From contig NZ_JADEXD010000008.1 of assembly GCF_015207285.1 (NCBI RefSeq), positions 1 through 64,000 of the forward strand: 64,000 nt of DNA. The letters are read 5' to 3'. Made by a program: the position numbers and the translations under genes. The DNA comes from Tychonema sp. LEGE 07203 (GTDB lineage Bacteria > Cyanobacteriota > Cyanobacteriia > Cyanobacteriales > Microcoleaceae). Positions 23,377 through 33,839 of the stretch are shown here, one piece after another (the first letter of the stretch is position 1; each line of letters opens with the position of its first letter). The notes under the pieces were generated by a model. The model made no database searches. It worked only from the letters and a program-made list of their open reading frames with translations, and was not told where the DNA came from.

Positions 23377-26244
23377 ATGGCTTCTAAAATTTTAGACAAA
23401 TTACCGCTGCGAACAGTTCTCATAGTTCCATTTGTACTGCAAATCGTGGCAGCAGTGGGGCTTGTAGGATATTTGTCTTTTAAAAACGGACAAAAAGCAG
23501 TTAACAACCTTGCCAGTCAGTTAATGAACGAGGTTAGTTTGCGGGTAGAGCAAAACCTAGAAGTTTACCTGACAACTCCCCATCAAATCAATCAAAGCAA
23601 GCTCGATACAGTCAAGCTCGGGTTGTTAAATATGGAAAACTTATCACAATGGGAAAAATATCTGTGGCGGCAAGTACAATTATATCCCTATATCAATTTT
23701 ACTGCAGTTGGCAACGAGAATGGAGACTATCGAACCGGAGAAAAACTGTCAAATGGCTCTCTAATGATTAATGCCTCAGGCAAATCTACGGGTTTTGATT
23801 TTTATTCTTACAATACTAATGATCGGGGCGATCGCACCACCGTAGCAACCGTTGTCAAAAACTTTGACATCCGGCAACATACTTCCTACCAAGATGCAGC
23901 TAATGCCGGCAAACCAACATGGAGTTCCGTTTATATTTCCTTCCTAGAACCGACATTAATCCTCAGCGCACTCCAACCCGTATACGAGAACGATATGCTA
24001 GAAGGAGTATTAGTTAGTGCCTTGCGTCTCGACCATATTGGCAGATTTTTAAACAATCTCAGAATCGGCAAATCAGGGCAAGCATTTATTATCGAAAAAA
24101 ATGGTACATTACTCGCAACTTCAACTGCCGAACAACCCTTCCGTACCGAAGGCAATAAAAAAGAAGTGTTTCAAGCCGAAACCAGTATCAACCCCTCAAC
24201 TCAAGCTACAGTAAAATATCTAGCAGCTCGTTTTGGACAATTACAAAATATTACAACTTCCTATCTCTTGAATTTTGAAATAAACGGCAAGCGACAATTT
24301 GCAAAAGTTCTACCATTCCAAGACGGCAAAGGTTTAGACTGGCTGATTGTAGTAGTAGTTCCCGAAGCAGATTTTACCGAAGAAATCAATAACAATACCC
24401 GCACGACGATTTGGCTGTGTTTCGCAGCTTTACTAATAGCTGTCTCCATTGGCATTCAAACTTCTCAATGGGTGACAAATCCTATTTTGCGCTTAAATAC
24501 AGCAGCCAAAAACATTGCTAAAGGTGAATGGGACAAAACAGTAGAAAGTCAACGCTCTGACGAATTGGGGGAATTAGCCAAATCCTTCAACAGCATGGCT
24601 CAACAGCTCCAACAATCCTTTGAAACATTAGAACAGCGAGTGCGGGAGCGAACTGCCGAATTGGCTGTAGCTAAGGACAAAGCCGAAGTAGCAAATCAAG
24701 CTAAAAGTACCTTTCTTGCCAACATGAGCCACGAATTGCGATCGCCCCTCAATGCAATTCTCGGCTTTTCCCAACTGATGACTCGCAGCCAAACCCTATC
24801 CCCAGAACATCAAGAAAATATTAGCATAATTAATAGCAGCGGAGAACACCTGCTCACCCTGATTAATAACGTGCTCGATTTATCGAAAATTGAATCGGGG
24901 CGCACCACCCTCAATCCCAAAAAATTTGACCTCTATCAACTGCTAAACGACTTGGAAGATATGTTTCAGCTTAAAGCAGATGACAAACACTTGCAGTTAG
25001 TTTTCGAGCGCAGTCCCGACGTGCCGCAATATGTAGAAACTGACGAGTTGAAATTGCGGCAAATCTTAATCAATTTGCTCAACAACGCTCTAAAATTCAC
25101 AAATGAAGGCGGCGTTGCGGTCAGAGTTAGCAAGCACTCATCCGACACAAATAACCAAAGAAAAGGCGAAACACTTGACATTTCAATTTCCTCAGAAAAC
25201 ACCGAAAATTCCGCCCCTAATAGTAGTTATAAAAAAAACCCAAAAACTCCTTCAGAAAACGCGAGTTATGCAACCACAGATAACGGTTTAGGTTCTACCT
25301 CTTCCTTGTTTCTTCATTTTGAAGTCAAAGATACAGGCCCAGGTATTGCTGCTAACGAATTAGACAATCTTTTTGAAGCTTTCGTCCAAACCGAAACAGG
25401 CAAAGATTCGCAAGAAGGTACAGGCTTGGGATTGCCAATTAGCCGCAAATTTGTGGAATTAATGGGCGGCGAAATGAGCGTCAGTTCTGTTGTAGGGGAG
25501 GGAACTAATTTCAAGTTTGACATTCAAGCTTTTGCGGTGGATGTGGCTGACATTGAAACCCCAAAACCTACCCGCCATGTGATTGGACTCGCACCCAACC
25601 AACACCCCTATCGAATTTTGATTGTAGACGATAAACCGCTGAACCGTCAACTATTAATGAAACTTCTCGCGCCTCTAAGTTTTGAACTAAAAGAAGCTGT
25701 TAACGGTGAAGAAGCTATTGAGATTTGGGACAGTTGGGAACCGCATTTAATTTGGATGGACATGAGAATGCCCGTAATGGACGGCTACGAAGCAACAAAA
25801 TACATTAAAGGCACTATTAAAGGTCAAGCTACTGCTGTTATTGCGCTGACAGCGAGCGTTTTGGAGGAAGAACGGGCTGTTATTTTGTCGGCGGGCTGCG
25901 ATGCTTTTATGCGGAAACCTTTCCGGGAAGCCGATATTTTTGATGCTATGCACAAACATATCGGAGTGCGCTATATTTATGAAGATCCGGGTCAAGCTAA
26001 TTTATCGGCAATCCCAGAGGGCGATCGCGAAATGACTGAGGCTGATTTCGTGAAATTGCCTGAGTCGCTGGTAGCGGATTTAAAGCTGGCAATACTGAAT
26101 GCAGATATGGATTTAATTGAAAGCTCGATCGAGCAAATTCGATTAAAGGATGCAGTAACGGCTAGTGCGATCGCCAATTGTATAGAAAATTTCGAGTACG
26201 ACAAAGTATTAAAGTTAATTTCTCAAGCAAGCTCACATGAATAA
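23377..26244 (+). CDS. Membrane hybrid sensor kinase (dCache-HAMP-HisKA-HATPase-REC)
   Basis: The 955-residue kinase has a first membrane helix (about 13-33), a large extracytoplasmic dCache-like sensor (about 40-340), a second helix (about 345-365, TIWLCFAALLIAVSIGI), HAMP, HisKA with His452 (NMSHELRSPLNAILGF) and an ATPase domain (NLLNNALKFTNEGG, DTGPGIAANE, GTGLGLPIS). A receiver follows with Asp795 (IWMDMRMPVMDGYEA) and Lys in MRKPF. A 35-residue polar insert sits in the ATPase domain. Its end overlaps the next gene by 8 bp, so it leads a four-gene signalling operon. The ligand is unknown. Confidence 0.9.
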   Translation: MASKILDKLPLRTVLIVPFVLQIVAAVGLVGYLSFKNGQKAVNNLASQLMNEVSLRVEQNLEVYLTTPHQINQSKLDTVKLGLLNMENLSQWEKYLWRQVQLYPYINFTAVGNENGDYRTGEKLSNGSLMINASGKSTGFDFYSYNTNDRGDRTTVATVVKNFDIRQHTSYQDAANAGKPTWSSVYISFLEPTLILSALQPVYENDMLEGVLVSALRLDHIGRFLNNLRIGKSGQAFIIEKNGTLLATSTAEQPFRTEGNKKEVFQAETSINPSTQATVKYLAARFGQLQNITTSYLLNFEINGKRQFAKVLPFQDGKGLDWLIVVVVPEADFTEEINNNTRTTIWLCFAALLIAVSIGIQTSQWVTNPILRLNTAAKNIAKGEWDKTVESQRSDELGELAKSFNSMAQQLQQSFETLEQRVRERTAELAVAKDKAEVANQAKSTFLANMSHELRSPLNAILGFSQLMTRSQTLSPEHQENISIINSSGEHLLTLINNVLDLSKIESGRTTLNPKKFDLYQLLNDLEDMFQLKADDKHLQLVFERSPDVPQYVETDELKLRQILINLLNNALKFTNEGGVAVRVSKHSSDTNNQRKGETLDISISSENTENSAPNSSYKKNPKTPSENASYATTDNGLGSTSSLFLHFEVKDTGPGIAANELDNLFEAFVQTETGKDSQEGTGLGLPISRKFVELMGGEMSVSSVVGEGTNFKFDIQAFAVDVADIETPKPTRHVIGLAPNQHPYRILIVDDKPLNRQLLMKLLAPLSFELKEAVNGEEAIEIWDSWEPHLIWMDMRMPVMDGYEATKYIKGTIKGQATAVIALTASVLEEERAVILSAGCDAFMRKPFREADIFDAMHKHIGVRYIYEDPGQANLSAIPEGDREMTEADFVKLPESLVADLKLAILNADMDLIESSIEQIRLKDAVTASAIANCIENFEYDKVLKLISQASSHE

Positions 26245-27673
26245 CCACATTCCTAGCACCGATCGCGGTAATATTTTAGTAGTTGACGACACCCCAGCTA
26301 ACTTGCGACTGCTAGCTGGAATTTTGAATGGCAATGGCTATAAAGTCCGCCCCGTACCTAGCGGCGAATTAGCGCTTTCTGCTGCTAAAGGTATGCCTCC
26401 CGATTTAATTTTGCTGGATATTATGATGCCGGAAATGAACGGGTATGAAGTTTGCGAAAAAATCAAAGCTGACGAACGCACTCGCGACATTCCGGTAATT
26501 TTTATTAGCGCGATTAATGACGTACTAGATAAGGTCAAAGCCTTTGCTGTCGGCGGGGTAGATTATATTACCAAACCCTTTCAAATGGAAGAGGTTTTAG
26601 TTAGGGTAGAAACCCATTTAGCCATGTGCCATTTACGAAAAAAGCTCCAACAAAAAAATGATGAACTTACCGTCACTTTAGACGAACTGCACGCAACTCA
26701 GCATCAATTAGTTCAATCAGAAAAAATGGCCGCATTAGGGCAACTAATTGCGGGGATTGCTCACGAAATCAATACCCCGCTGGGGGCGATTCGATCGTCT
26801 ATTGGCAATATTACCAGCTTTTTGGATAACAATCTTGAAACTTTGCCTGTTTTTTTTAAAGAACTCTCAGCCGAACGCCAGCAAGATTTCTTGAGTTTGA
26901 TGTACAGTTCCCGCCAACAAAATTACGCTTTATCTACGCGAGAAAAACGAGAATTGAAAAGAGGCGTAAAGCAGCAACTACAATCTGCAGAAATTGCCAA
27001 TGCTGACAGCCTAGCCAATATTTTAGTCAATATCGGATTGCAGGGAAACCTGGAAGAATTCTTGCCGTTGCTCAAAGATCCTGAAAGCGAAAACATTATT
27101 AAAACCGCCTACGATTTTGCGAGCATTCACAGAAGCGCCAAAACCATAGCTACCGCTACAGAACGCGCTGCTAAAGTCGTCTTTGCCCTGAAAAATTATG
27201 CGCGTTACGATATCAATAGCGAAAAATTACAGGTGAATATTACTGAGGGAATTGAAACTGTATTAACTCTTTATCAGAACCAGCTCAAGCAAGGTGTGGA
27301 AATAGTCAGAAACTATGAAGCTGAATTGCCTGCCGTACTGTGTTATCCCGACGAACTAAATCAAGTTTGGACAAATTTAGTTCACAATGCCTTACAAGCG
27401 ATGGAGAATCAAGGAACCTTAACAATTGACGCGATACAGCAAGATACCAACGTTCTCGTAAAAATCACCGACAGCGGAAAGGGGATTCCACCAGAAATTT
27501 TGCCGAGAATTTTTGAGCCGTTTTTTACCACCAAACCTGCCGGAGAAGGCAGCGGGTTAGGATTGGATATCGTTGAAAAAATCATTAAAAAACATCAGGG
27601 TAAAATTGATGTGAAGTCTGTGCCCGGACAAACAGAATTTACAGTGTCTGTGCCGATTAATTTAATTGAGTAG
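26237..27673 (+). CDS. Response regulator-histidine kinase
   Basis: The 478-residue protein has an N-terminal receiver with Asp61 ([16 protein letters not shown]) and Lys in YITKPFQ. A coiled coil leads to a kinase core with His176 ([17 protein letters not shown]) and an ATPase domain ([37 protein letters not shown]). A long helical insert (about 190-310) separates His and ATPase parts, as in soluble kinases of the NtrB-like H-box type. It overlaps the upstream hybrid kinase and likely receives phosphate from it. Confidence 0.88.
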   Translation: MNNHIPSTDRGNILVVDDTPANLRLLAGILNGNGYKVRPVPSGELALSAAKGMPPDLILLDIMMPEMNGYEVCEKIKADERTRDIPVIFISAINDVLDKVKAFAVGGVDYITKPFQMEEVLVRVETHLAMCHLRKKLQQKNDELTVTLDELHATQHQLVQSEKMAALGQLIAGIAHEINTPLGAIRSSIGNITSFLDNNLETLPVFFKELSAERQQDFLSLMYSSRQQNYALSTREKRELKRGVKQQLQSAEIANADSLANILVNIGLQGNLEEFLPLLKDPESENIIKTAYDFASIHRSAKTIATATERAAKVVFALKNYARYDINSEKLQVNITEGIETVLTLYQNQLKQGVEIVRNYEAELPAVLCYPDELNQVWTNLVHNALQAMENQGTLTIDAIQQDTNVLVKITDSGKGIPPEILPRIFEPFFTTKPAGEGSGLGLDIVEKIIKKHQGKIDVKSVPGQTEFTVSVPINLIE

Positions 27674-27696
27674 TTGACACTCTCCAGACATCTAAG

Positions 27697-27800
27697 CTGT
27701 CGCACATTTAAATTGTATATTCTGGGCGGGCTTTGGGACTCGCCCCGCTCAGAGTTCGATCGTTTTTTAACAGACAATGTAAATGTACAAAAGCTGAGCT
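27697..27800. repeat. MITE-like palindromic repeat, family 1 (degenerate copy)
   Basis: GCACATTTAAATTGTATATT on the left and a degenerate inverted arm ACAATGTAAATGT on the right enclose a GC-rich centre (GGGCGGGCTTTGGGACTCGC). It is a diverged copy of the element at 1798-1870. Confidence 0.55.
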
Positions 27801-27902
27801 GGGGCTAAAAATTTGCAGTCTACCGCGCACCATGTAGAATTTAGACAACGATGTGCTTGCCAATCGGGATTCACTCAGCCAGACTCAAGGAGAAAATTAG
27901 CG

Positions 27903-28298
27903 ATGTCTAAACCAGCAATTTTGTGTGTTGACGATGAATTAGCAGTGTTGGAAAGTCTGGAAATTGAACTGCTACAGGCATTTAACGGTAAATATCTTTG
28001 CGAATTTGCTGAAAGCGCAGCAGAAGCACTGGAAATTATTGAAGAGCTATGTGAAGAAGAGGTTAACATTCTAGTGATTGTCTCTGATTGGTTGATGCCC
28101 GGAATGAAAGGAGATGAGTTGCTGATTGCAATTCATCAAAAATATCCGCAAATTGTGACAGTGATGCTGACGGGGCAAGCCGACGCAGAAGCAATCGAAC
28201 GCGCAAAAACTCAAGCAAATCTTCATGCTTTCATACAAAAGCCTTGGAAAAACCTAGAATTAATTGAAGCAATCAAGTCTGGTCTAGCAAATTTATGA
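27903..28298 (+). CDS. Single-domain response regulator
   Basis: The 131-residue product is a receiver alone: acidic pair CVDDE, phospho-acceptor Asp62 (IVSDWLMPGMKGDEL), Thr in VMLTGQAD and Lys in FIQKPWKN. The TGQAD and KPW motifs are those of receivers coupled to cyclases and HD-GYP proteins. Start ATG 27903 directly precedes the conserved PAILCVDDE; an upstream frame to 27813 adds unconserved residues. It overlaps the cyclase gene as ATGA (28295-28298), so the two are translated together. Confidence 0.88.
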   Translation: MSKPAILCVDDELAVLESLEIELLQAFNGKYLCEFAESAAEALEIIEELCEEEVNILVIVSDWLMPGMKGDELLIAIHQKYPQIVTVMLTGQADAEAIERAKTQANLHAFIQKPWKNLELIEAIKSGLANL

Positions 28299-30901
28299 AA
28301 AAACCCGTCATTATTTGTGTGGATGATGAGCAGACTATACTCGATAGTCTGGAAATAGACTTGCTAAAAGCCTTTGAAGATAAATATTTAATTGAAACTG
28401 CCCAAAACGGCGAAGAAGCTTTAGAGTTGCTGTCAGAACTTTTAGCAGAACAGTATGAAGTTCCTTTGGTTATTTCCGATCATATCATGCCGAAGATGAA
28501 AGGAGACGAACTCTTGAGGAGCGTTCATGCCATCTCGCCGAACACTCTCAAGATTATGCTGACAGGCCAGGCAGATTTGGAGGCGGTAGCCAATGCTATT
28601 AACTATGCTAAATTGTATCGATACATACCTAAACCTTGGCAATCTGACGACTTAAAATTAACTGTCACTGAAGCAATATACAGATATTTTCAAGATAAAC
28701 AATTAGCCGAAAAACAAAGAGAACTTCAGGAGATGAATCAGGAGTTGGCAAGATTAAACCGCAAGCAGGCGATGCTAATTTCCAAACTTCACGAAAACGA
28801 AAGTCGGCTGACACAATACCTGGAAGCGATGCCGTTGGGCGTGTGCGTGCTCGATGCTAACGGTCAATCTTTTTATGCTAATCAGAAGGCGCGGGAAGTA
28901 TTTGGTAAAGGCAATGTGCCGCATATTAATTCGGAGCAGAAGGCGGCAATTTATCAATTTTATAAAGCCGGAACTAATGAGAGATGTCCTGTAGAAGAAT
29001 TGCCAATTATGCAAGCGCTCAGGGGCGAAAATGTGCGGACTGAGGGTGTGGAAATTCGGACTGGGAATAAGGTTGTTCCGGTAGAGAGTTGGGCGACTCC
29101 TATTTATGATTCTATTGGGGATATTTCTTACGGGATTATTGCTTTTACTGATATTACGGAACGCAAGCAAGCTGAAGCAGCGCTGGTGCAAGCTGAAGAA
29201 AAGTATCGCCAGATATTTGAAAATGCTCTTGAAGGTATTTTTCAGACGGCACCTGACGGAAAGTTAATCAGCGCTAATCCTGCTCTGGCTCAAATCTACG
29301 GCTATGATTCCCCTGAAGAATTGATGTCTAGTGTTAATGATATTCAGCGGCAATTATACGTGCAACCGCAGCGCCGACAAGAGTTTTTTGCGATGATGGA
29401 ACAGTACGGTACTGTGTCTGAGTTTGAGTCGGAAGTTTACCGCCGAGATGGTAGTGTTATCTGGATTTCTGAGGACGCGCGCACTATTTTTGATGCTAGC
29501 GGTAATGTGCTTTACTATCAGGGTTTTGCTGAGGATATTACTTTGCGAAGACTGGTAGATGTGGAACGACTCAGGTTTACGAATGATTTGGAAAAAGCTT
29601 TGGTAGCTCAAGAAAAGTTAAATGAAGCGCTGTTAGAAAGTGAAAGTCGGCTGACTCAATTGCTGGAAGCGGTACCGGTGGGTATATTTGTGGTAGATGG
29701 TGTGGGAAAACCTTGCTATATGAATTCTTGGGCTGAGAAAATATTTGGCAAAGGCTTGGTTTCTGATGTTATTCCTAGTAGTTTGTCGGAAGTTTATCAA
29801 ACTTACTGTGCTGGAAGCAATGAGCTGTACCCGGAGGATCTCCAACCGATTGTGCGGGCGCTGCGGGGGGAAGTGGTGCACGTTGACGATGCGGAAATTC
29901 ACCGCCAGGAGAAGATTGTGCCGATCGAGGTTTGGGCGACTCCAATTTACGACGAACGGAAAAACATAGTTTACGCGATCGCGGTTTTTCAAGACATCAC
30001 AGAGCGCCAAGAGGTAGAAACCGAGCGGCAAAAATTCACAAACGAGCTCGAAAAAGCTTTAGCAGCGGAAGAAAATTTAACAGATGCTTACGGGCGGTTT
30101 GTGCCGCACCAATTTCTCCACTTTCTGGGATATGAAAGTATTCTGGATGTAAAATTAGGCGATCAGGTGGAGAAAGAAATGTCGGTGCTGTTTTCAGATA
30201 TTCGCGATTTCACTACTCTTTCTGAAACGATGAATCCTGAAGAAAATTTTCAATTTATTAATGCTTATTTGTCGCGGATGGAACCGGTAATTACTGATAA
30301 TTTTGGGTTTATCGATAAATACATTGGCGATGCGATTATGGCGCTGTTTAATGGCAGCGCAGACGATGCTGTGAAAGCTGGAATTGCAATGCTAGAACAG
30401 CTTAACGAGTATAATATTAGTCGCCACCGACCCGATCGCCCGCCGCTGCAAATTGGCATTGGCATCAATACGGGTTCTTTGATGTTGGGCACGGTTGGCG
30501 GCCAAAGTCGGATGGACAGCACGGTGATTAGCGATGCGGTAAATTTAGCTTCCCGCGTGGAAAACTTGACGAAAGAGTATGGAGTCTCGATGTTAATTAC
30601 TCAAAATACTTTTATACAGTTGAACGAAGTTTATGATTTGAGATTGATCGATCGCGTCACAGTCAAAGGTAAATCGCAATTGGTAACGATTTATGAAGTA
30701 TTCAGCGGAGATCCGCCGGAGTTGCGACAGAAAAAGTTAGACACAAAAACAATCTTTGAGGAAGGTTTAGTATTGTACAATAATAACAGGTTTGCCGAAG
30801 CGAGAAAATTGTTTTCAGAGTGCCGGCAAATCAACCGTGAGGATAAGGTATTTCAAATTTATATGCAGCGATGCGTGAAACGGGCGATATATTCTATTTG
30901 A
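28295..30901 (+). CDS. Receiver-PAS adenylate cyclase (class III)
   Basis: The 868-residue protein has a receiver with Asp62 (VISDHIMPKMKGDEL) that is a close paralogue of the preceding one. Coiled coils and three PAS regions follow (about 165-290, 295-430 and 440-580; the first and third are similar). A class III cyclase domain ends it with metal aspartates Asp635 (LFSDIRDFTTLSE) and Asp679 (YIGDAIMALF). Lys675 in the base-binding region favours ATP, so cAMP is the expected product. DAVNLASRVE carries the transition-state Asn and Arg. Phosphorylation by the upstream kinases likely controls cAMP. It ends the operon. Confidence 0.88.
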   Translation: MKKPVIICVDDEQTILDSLEIDLLKAFEDKYLIETAQNGEEALELLSELLAEQYEVPLVISDHIMPKMKGDELLRSVHAISPNTLKIMLTGQADLEAVANAINYAKLYRYIPKPWQSDDLKLTVTEAIYRYFQDKQLAEKQRELQEMNQELARLNRKQAMLISKLHENESRLTQYLEAMPLGVCVLDANGQSFYANQKAREVFGKGNVPHINSEQKAAIYQFYKAGTNERCPVEELPIMQALRGENVRTEGVEIRTGNKVVPVESWATPIYDSIGDISYGIIAFTDITERKQAEAALVQAEEKYRQIFENALEGIFQTAPDGKLISANPALAQIYGYDSPEELMSSVNDIQRQLYVQPQRRQEFFAMMEQYGTVSEFESEVYRRDGSVIWISEDARTIFDASGNVLYYQGFAEDITLRRLVDVERLRFTNDLEKALVAQEKLNEALLESESRLTQLLEAVPVGIFVVDGVGKPCYMNSWAEKIFGKGLVSDVIPSSLSEVYQTYCAGSNELYPEDLQPIVRALRGEVVHVDDAEIHRQEKIVPIEVWATPIYDERKNIVYAIAVFQDITERQEVETERQKFTNELEKALAAEENLTDAYGRFVPHQFLHFLGYESILDVKLGDQVEKEMSVLFSDIRDFTTLSETMNPEENFQFINAYLSRMEPVITDNFGFIDKYIGDAIMALFNGSADDAVKAGIAMLEQLNEYNISRHRPDRPPLQIGIGINTGSLMLGTVGGQSRMDSTVISDAVNLASRVENLTKEYGVSMLITQNTFIQLNEVYDLRLIDRVTVKGKSQLVTIYEVFSGDPPELRQKKLDTKTIFEEGLVLYNNNRFAEARKLFSECRQINREDKVFQIYMQRCVKRAIYSI

Positions 30902-31040
30902 CACTCCTCGGCCGATCGGACACGAGAATTCTGAAGGACAAACTTTGGTGGATGAATCCGCCCAAAATATAATTTTTAAAAGATTTTTAGCCAGGTAAAC
31001 GCATCTAAATTAATTTGATATAGAAGAGCAGACAGTAACT

Positions 31041-31078
31041 ATAGCCTTTCTCGGTAACACGAGGTGCTAGGAGTGGCC
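31041..31078. repeat. Dispersed repeat GAGGTGCTAGGAGTGGCC
   Basis: The gap 30902-31263 has no gene. It holds a word around GAGGTGCTAGGAGTGGCC that recurs inverted at 48382-48420, together with a nearby ACCGGGCA repeat also seen near 35840. These are dispersed non-coding repeats. Confidence 0.6.
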
Positions 31079-31263
31079 AAACCGGGCAAACCGGGCATAT
31101 AGCGTTTCAAGCGAAAGATGAGGTATGCTAAGTTATGCTACATCTCGATTTTCGATTTTAGATTTTGGATTTACTCCACGGATAAATCACGTGGCGGGTA
31201 TCACAGGAGAAATTATTGGTCAAGAATCACCGCACATGAAAGAACGGTGATTCTGTCAAAGGG

Positions 31264-32349
31264 TTATTTTTTAATTTGACCCTGTTGCCAATTTCCTTCT
31301 AGCTTAGTGCCATCTGCATAAACGTAGGAACCTTGACCGTGTTTTTGACCGTTAAGGAATTGACCTTCATAGCGATCGCCATTGGCGTAAATACAGATAC
31401 CTTTGCCGTTAAACTGACCCTCGCGAAATTCGCCTTCGCAGCGATCGCCATTCGCAAAAATATAAACTCCTTTCCCACTCATCTTACCCTTGACAAAAAA
31501 GCCTTTATAGCTATTGCCATTAGCAAATTCGCGGACACCCTCACCATTAAATTCTCCATTCTCGAACGGCCCTTGATAACGTCCCCCTTCTTTAAAAGTA
31601 AACAACCCCTGACCTTGAGCGTTGCCCTTGACAAACTCTCCTTCATAGCGGTTGCCGTTCGGATATTCGCGAATCCCTTTGCCATCAAATTGCCCTTCAC
31701 TAAACTGCCCCTGATAACGGCCTCCGACCGCAAAAGTATAGGTTCCCTGTCCGTGAGGCAAGTTATTTAGTAAATCTCCTTCGTAGCGGTTCTTATTAGC
31801 ATATTGACAGACTCCTTTACCGTTAACTTTGCCTTCCTTAATATCTCCTTCGCAACGAGTGCCATCACTGAACGTAAAAGCCCCCCGCCCGCTGGGAGAA
31901 CCATTGGTAAAAGAGCCTTCATAACGAATGCCGTTAGCTGAAGTAAAAATACCAGCACCATCGAATTCACCGTCTTTAAAACTCCCCTCGTAGCGGTTGC
32001 CGTTAGCAAATTCGCGGACACCTTGACCGTTGAATTGCCCGCCGGCAAATTCTCCTTGGTATCGGCCTTCTTCTTTAAACGTATAAGTCCCCTTACCGTG
32101 AGGTTTGCCGTTGACAAATTGCCCTTCATAGCGATCGCCATTGGCATATTCGCACCTAGCGGGCCCGCTGAGTTTTCCCTCACTCAATTCTCCCTCGCAA
32201 CGTCCGCCATCGGGTAGAGTAATTACTCCTGCCATTGCGCTGTGAGGGTTAACAAACAACTGAGCAATTCCCAAGTTAGAACCAAGTAATAGAGCGAGTC
32301 CAAGTCGCTGATATTTACTTAATGTTGCTGGCAAAATTTCCAAATTCAT
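31264..32349 (-). CDS. MORN-repeat protein, probably exported
   Basis: The 361-residue product starts with a signal-peptide-like stretch (LGLALLLGSNLGIAQLF ending SAMAG) followed by about 13 MORN repeats of 23 residues, each like YANGDRYEGQFLNGQKHGQG or FKEGGRYQGEFAGGQFNGQG. MORN repeats form an elongated beta sheet that in other systems binds lipid or protein. It may act in the periplasm or cell surface. The repeats are similar at DNA level, so copy number may change. No operon partner is visible. Confidence 0.85.
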   Translation of the reverse strand: MNLEILPATLSKYQRLGLALLLGSNLGIAQLFVNPHSAMAGVITLPDGGRCEGELSEGKLSGPARCEYANGDRYEGQFVNGKPHGKGTYTFKEEGRYQGEFAGGQFNGQGVREFANGNRYEGSFKDGEFDGAGIFTSANGIRYEGSFTNGSPSGRGAFTFSDGTRCEGDIKEGKVNGKGVCQYANKNRYEGDLLNNLPHGQGTYTFAVGGRYQGQFSEGQFDGKGIREYPNGNRYEGEFVKGNAQGQGLFTFKEGGRYQGPFENGEFNGEGVREFANGNSYKGFFVKGKMSGKGVYIFANGDRCEGEFREGQFNGKGICIYANGDRYEGQFLNGQKHGQGSYVYADGTKLEGNWQQGQIKK

Positions 32350-32438
32350 AGTTTACAAAAAATTCAATTTTTAACTTTGCTGTTGCTTGAACGGTGCTCA
32401 AGAATTCCCAACTAAATTGCTATAATTTCACAAGAAAT

Positions 32439-33839
32439 CTACTCGTTAAGCTGGAAAGTAATGGATGCTGTTTTTCCTTGAATGACACTTTCTGATGAGG
32501 CAAATTTCCATTTTTCTACTGTTTTAATCGCAGCGCGATCGAAGTCATCGTACTTGCTAGAAGTCAAAATCTCGATGTTGAATGCCTTACCGTTAGGGTC
32601 AATGTCAAACTTGACTTGCACTCGGCCCTGCCGCCCTTCTTTTCTGGCGGCACTGGGATATTCAGGTTTGCCGCAGCTAATGCAAGTACCTGGTGCCGGG
32701 CCCGAAGGGCGCGCAGGACTTCCGCCTCCTCCTGGATTTGTCGGTTTTGGCACTGAGCCCGAACCGCTGCCAAAGGGATCTGAAGAGCCTCCCCCACCAG
32801 TTCCACTACCACCGGATGCTGAGTTCGAGGGACTTCCTCCTGGGTTTGTGGCATCGGCGATCGCACTTGGCGAATTGCGGCCGCTTCCTGGCCTGGTAGC
32901 TGTGACTGGCGGGCCGGCTGCGGGAGCTCGGGCGATCGGGCCAGAACCGCCCGCAAATGGCTCTTCTGAGGAAGATATTTCGCTTTCACTTTGGGCGGGA
33001 TTTCCTGCTGGATTTGTGACATCGGCGATCGCACTTGCCGAATTGCTGCCGCTTCCTGGCCTGGTAGCTGTGACTGGCGGGCCCGCAGTGGGAGCTCGGG
33101 CGATCGGGCCAGAACCGGCGGCAAATGGCTCTGAGGATGGCGAGGGCGAGTTATTGTTTTCAGGACTATTCGATGACTGGGGATTTCCAGCATCTGCAGT
33201 AAAATCTGCGGAACTCTCAGCGCCCTTGGGGCGAGACTGGGTAACGGGTGGCTCGCTTTTAGGAGGTTCCTCACTGGCTCTGGGGCTATTATTTTTGGGA
33301 GGATCGGGCGATGGGGTTTTGGGTTCGTTGGCGATCGGGCTTGGAGGAGTTTCTGGGGGAGTCAAATCCTGTTTCGGTGCGATCGCAGAAGGCTCTTCTG
33401 GAATCGGCGGGGGTGTTGCTGCTACCGGGGCTTCCAGAGGAATCGGCGGGGGCGCTGCCACCACCGGGGCTTCCAGAGGAATCGGCGGGGGTGTTGCTGC
33501 TACGGGCGGCTCCTCTGGAATCGGCGGGGGTGTTGCCGCTACGGGCGGCTCTTCTGGCGGAGTTGGCTCTGGTGGCGGTGCTGGTTTGAACGTTTCGGGC
33601 GGCGGAGATACCTTTTCTGGAATAACCGGCTCTGGCTTGGTTTTCTCTACTTTCGGTTCATCCAGCATGACGATTTCAATGGCATCGTCTGCAAATTCAG
33701 CAGGTTTAACCAACGCCAGAAGTAAGGGCAGCGCCACGCCGTGCAGCAAGGTTGAGGCGATAAAACCGATCGCCAGGAGTTTTTTGAGAGCTTCTTCTTG
33801 TTGTTGTCTTTGCGTCGCCGAAATATTTGAAAAACTCAT
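32439..33839 (-). CDS. tonB: TonB-family energy transducer
   Basis: The start ATG 33839 has AAAGGAG upstream, so the product is 466 residues. One membrane helix (about 20-44) is followed by a Pro/Glu-rich periplasmic spacer with repeats of ATPPPIPEEPPVA. Then two ~56-residue repeats contain GSGPIARAPTAGPPVTATRP, and a Gly/Ser-rich part precedes a C-terminal TonB domain (GRVQVKFDIDPNGKAFNIEI, TVEKWKFA). TonB carries proton-motive energy to outer-membrane receptors together with ExbB-ExbD, which are encoded divergently 755 bp away. No receptor gene is in the window. Confidence 0.85.
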   Translation of the reverse strand: MSFSNISATQRQQQEEALKKLLAIGFIASTLLHGVALPLLLALVKPAEFADDAIEIVMLDEPKVEKTKPEPVIPEKVSPPPETFKPAPPPEPTPPEEPPVAATPPPIPEEPPVAATPPPIPLEAPVVAAPPPIPLEAPVAATPPPIPEEPSAIAPKQDLTPPETPPSPIANEPKTPSPDPPKNNSPRASEEPPKSEPPVTQSRPKGAESSADFTADAGNPQSSNSPENNNSPSPSSEPFAAGSGPIARAPTAGPPVTATRPGSGSNSASAIADVTNPAGNPAQSESEISSSEEPFAGGSGPIARAPAAGPPVTATRPGSGRNSPSAIADATNPGGSPSNSASGGSGTGGGGSSDPFGSGSGSVPKPTNPGGGGSPARPSGPAPGTCISCGKPEYPSAARKEGRQGRVQVKFDIDPNGKAFNIEILTSSKYDDFDRAAIKTVEKWKFASSESVIQGKTASITFQLNE

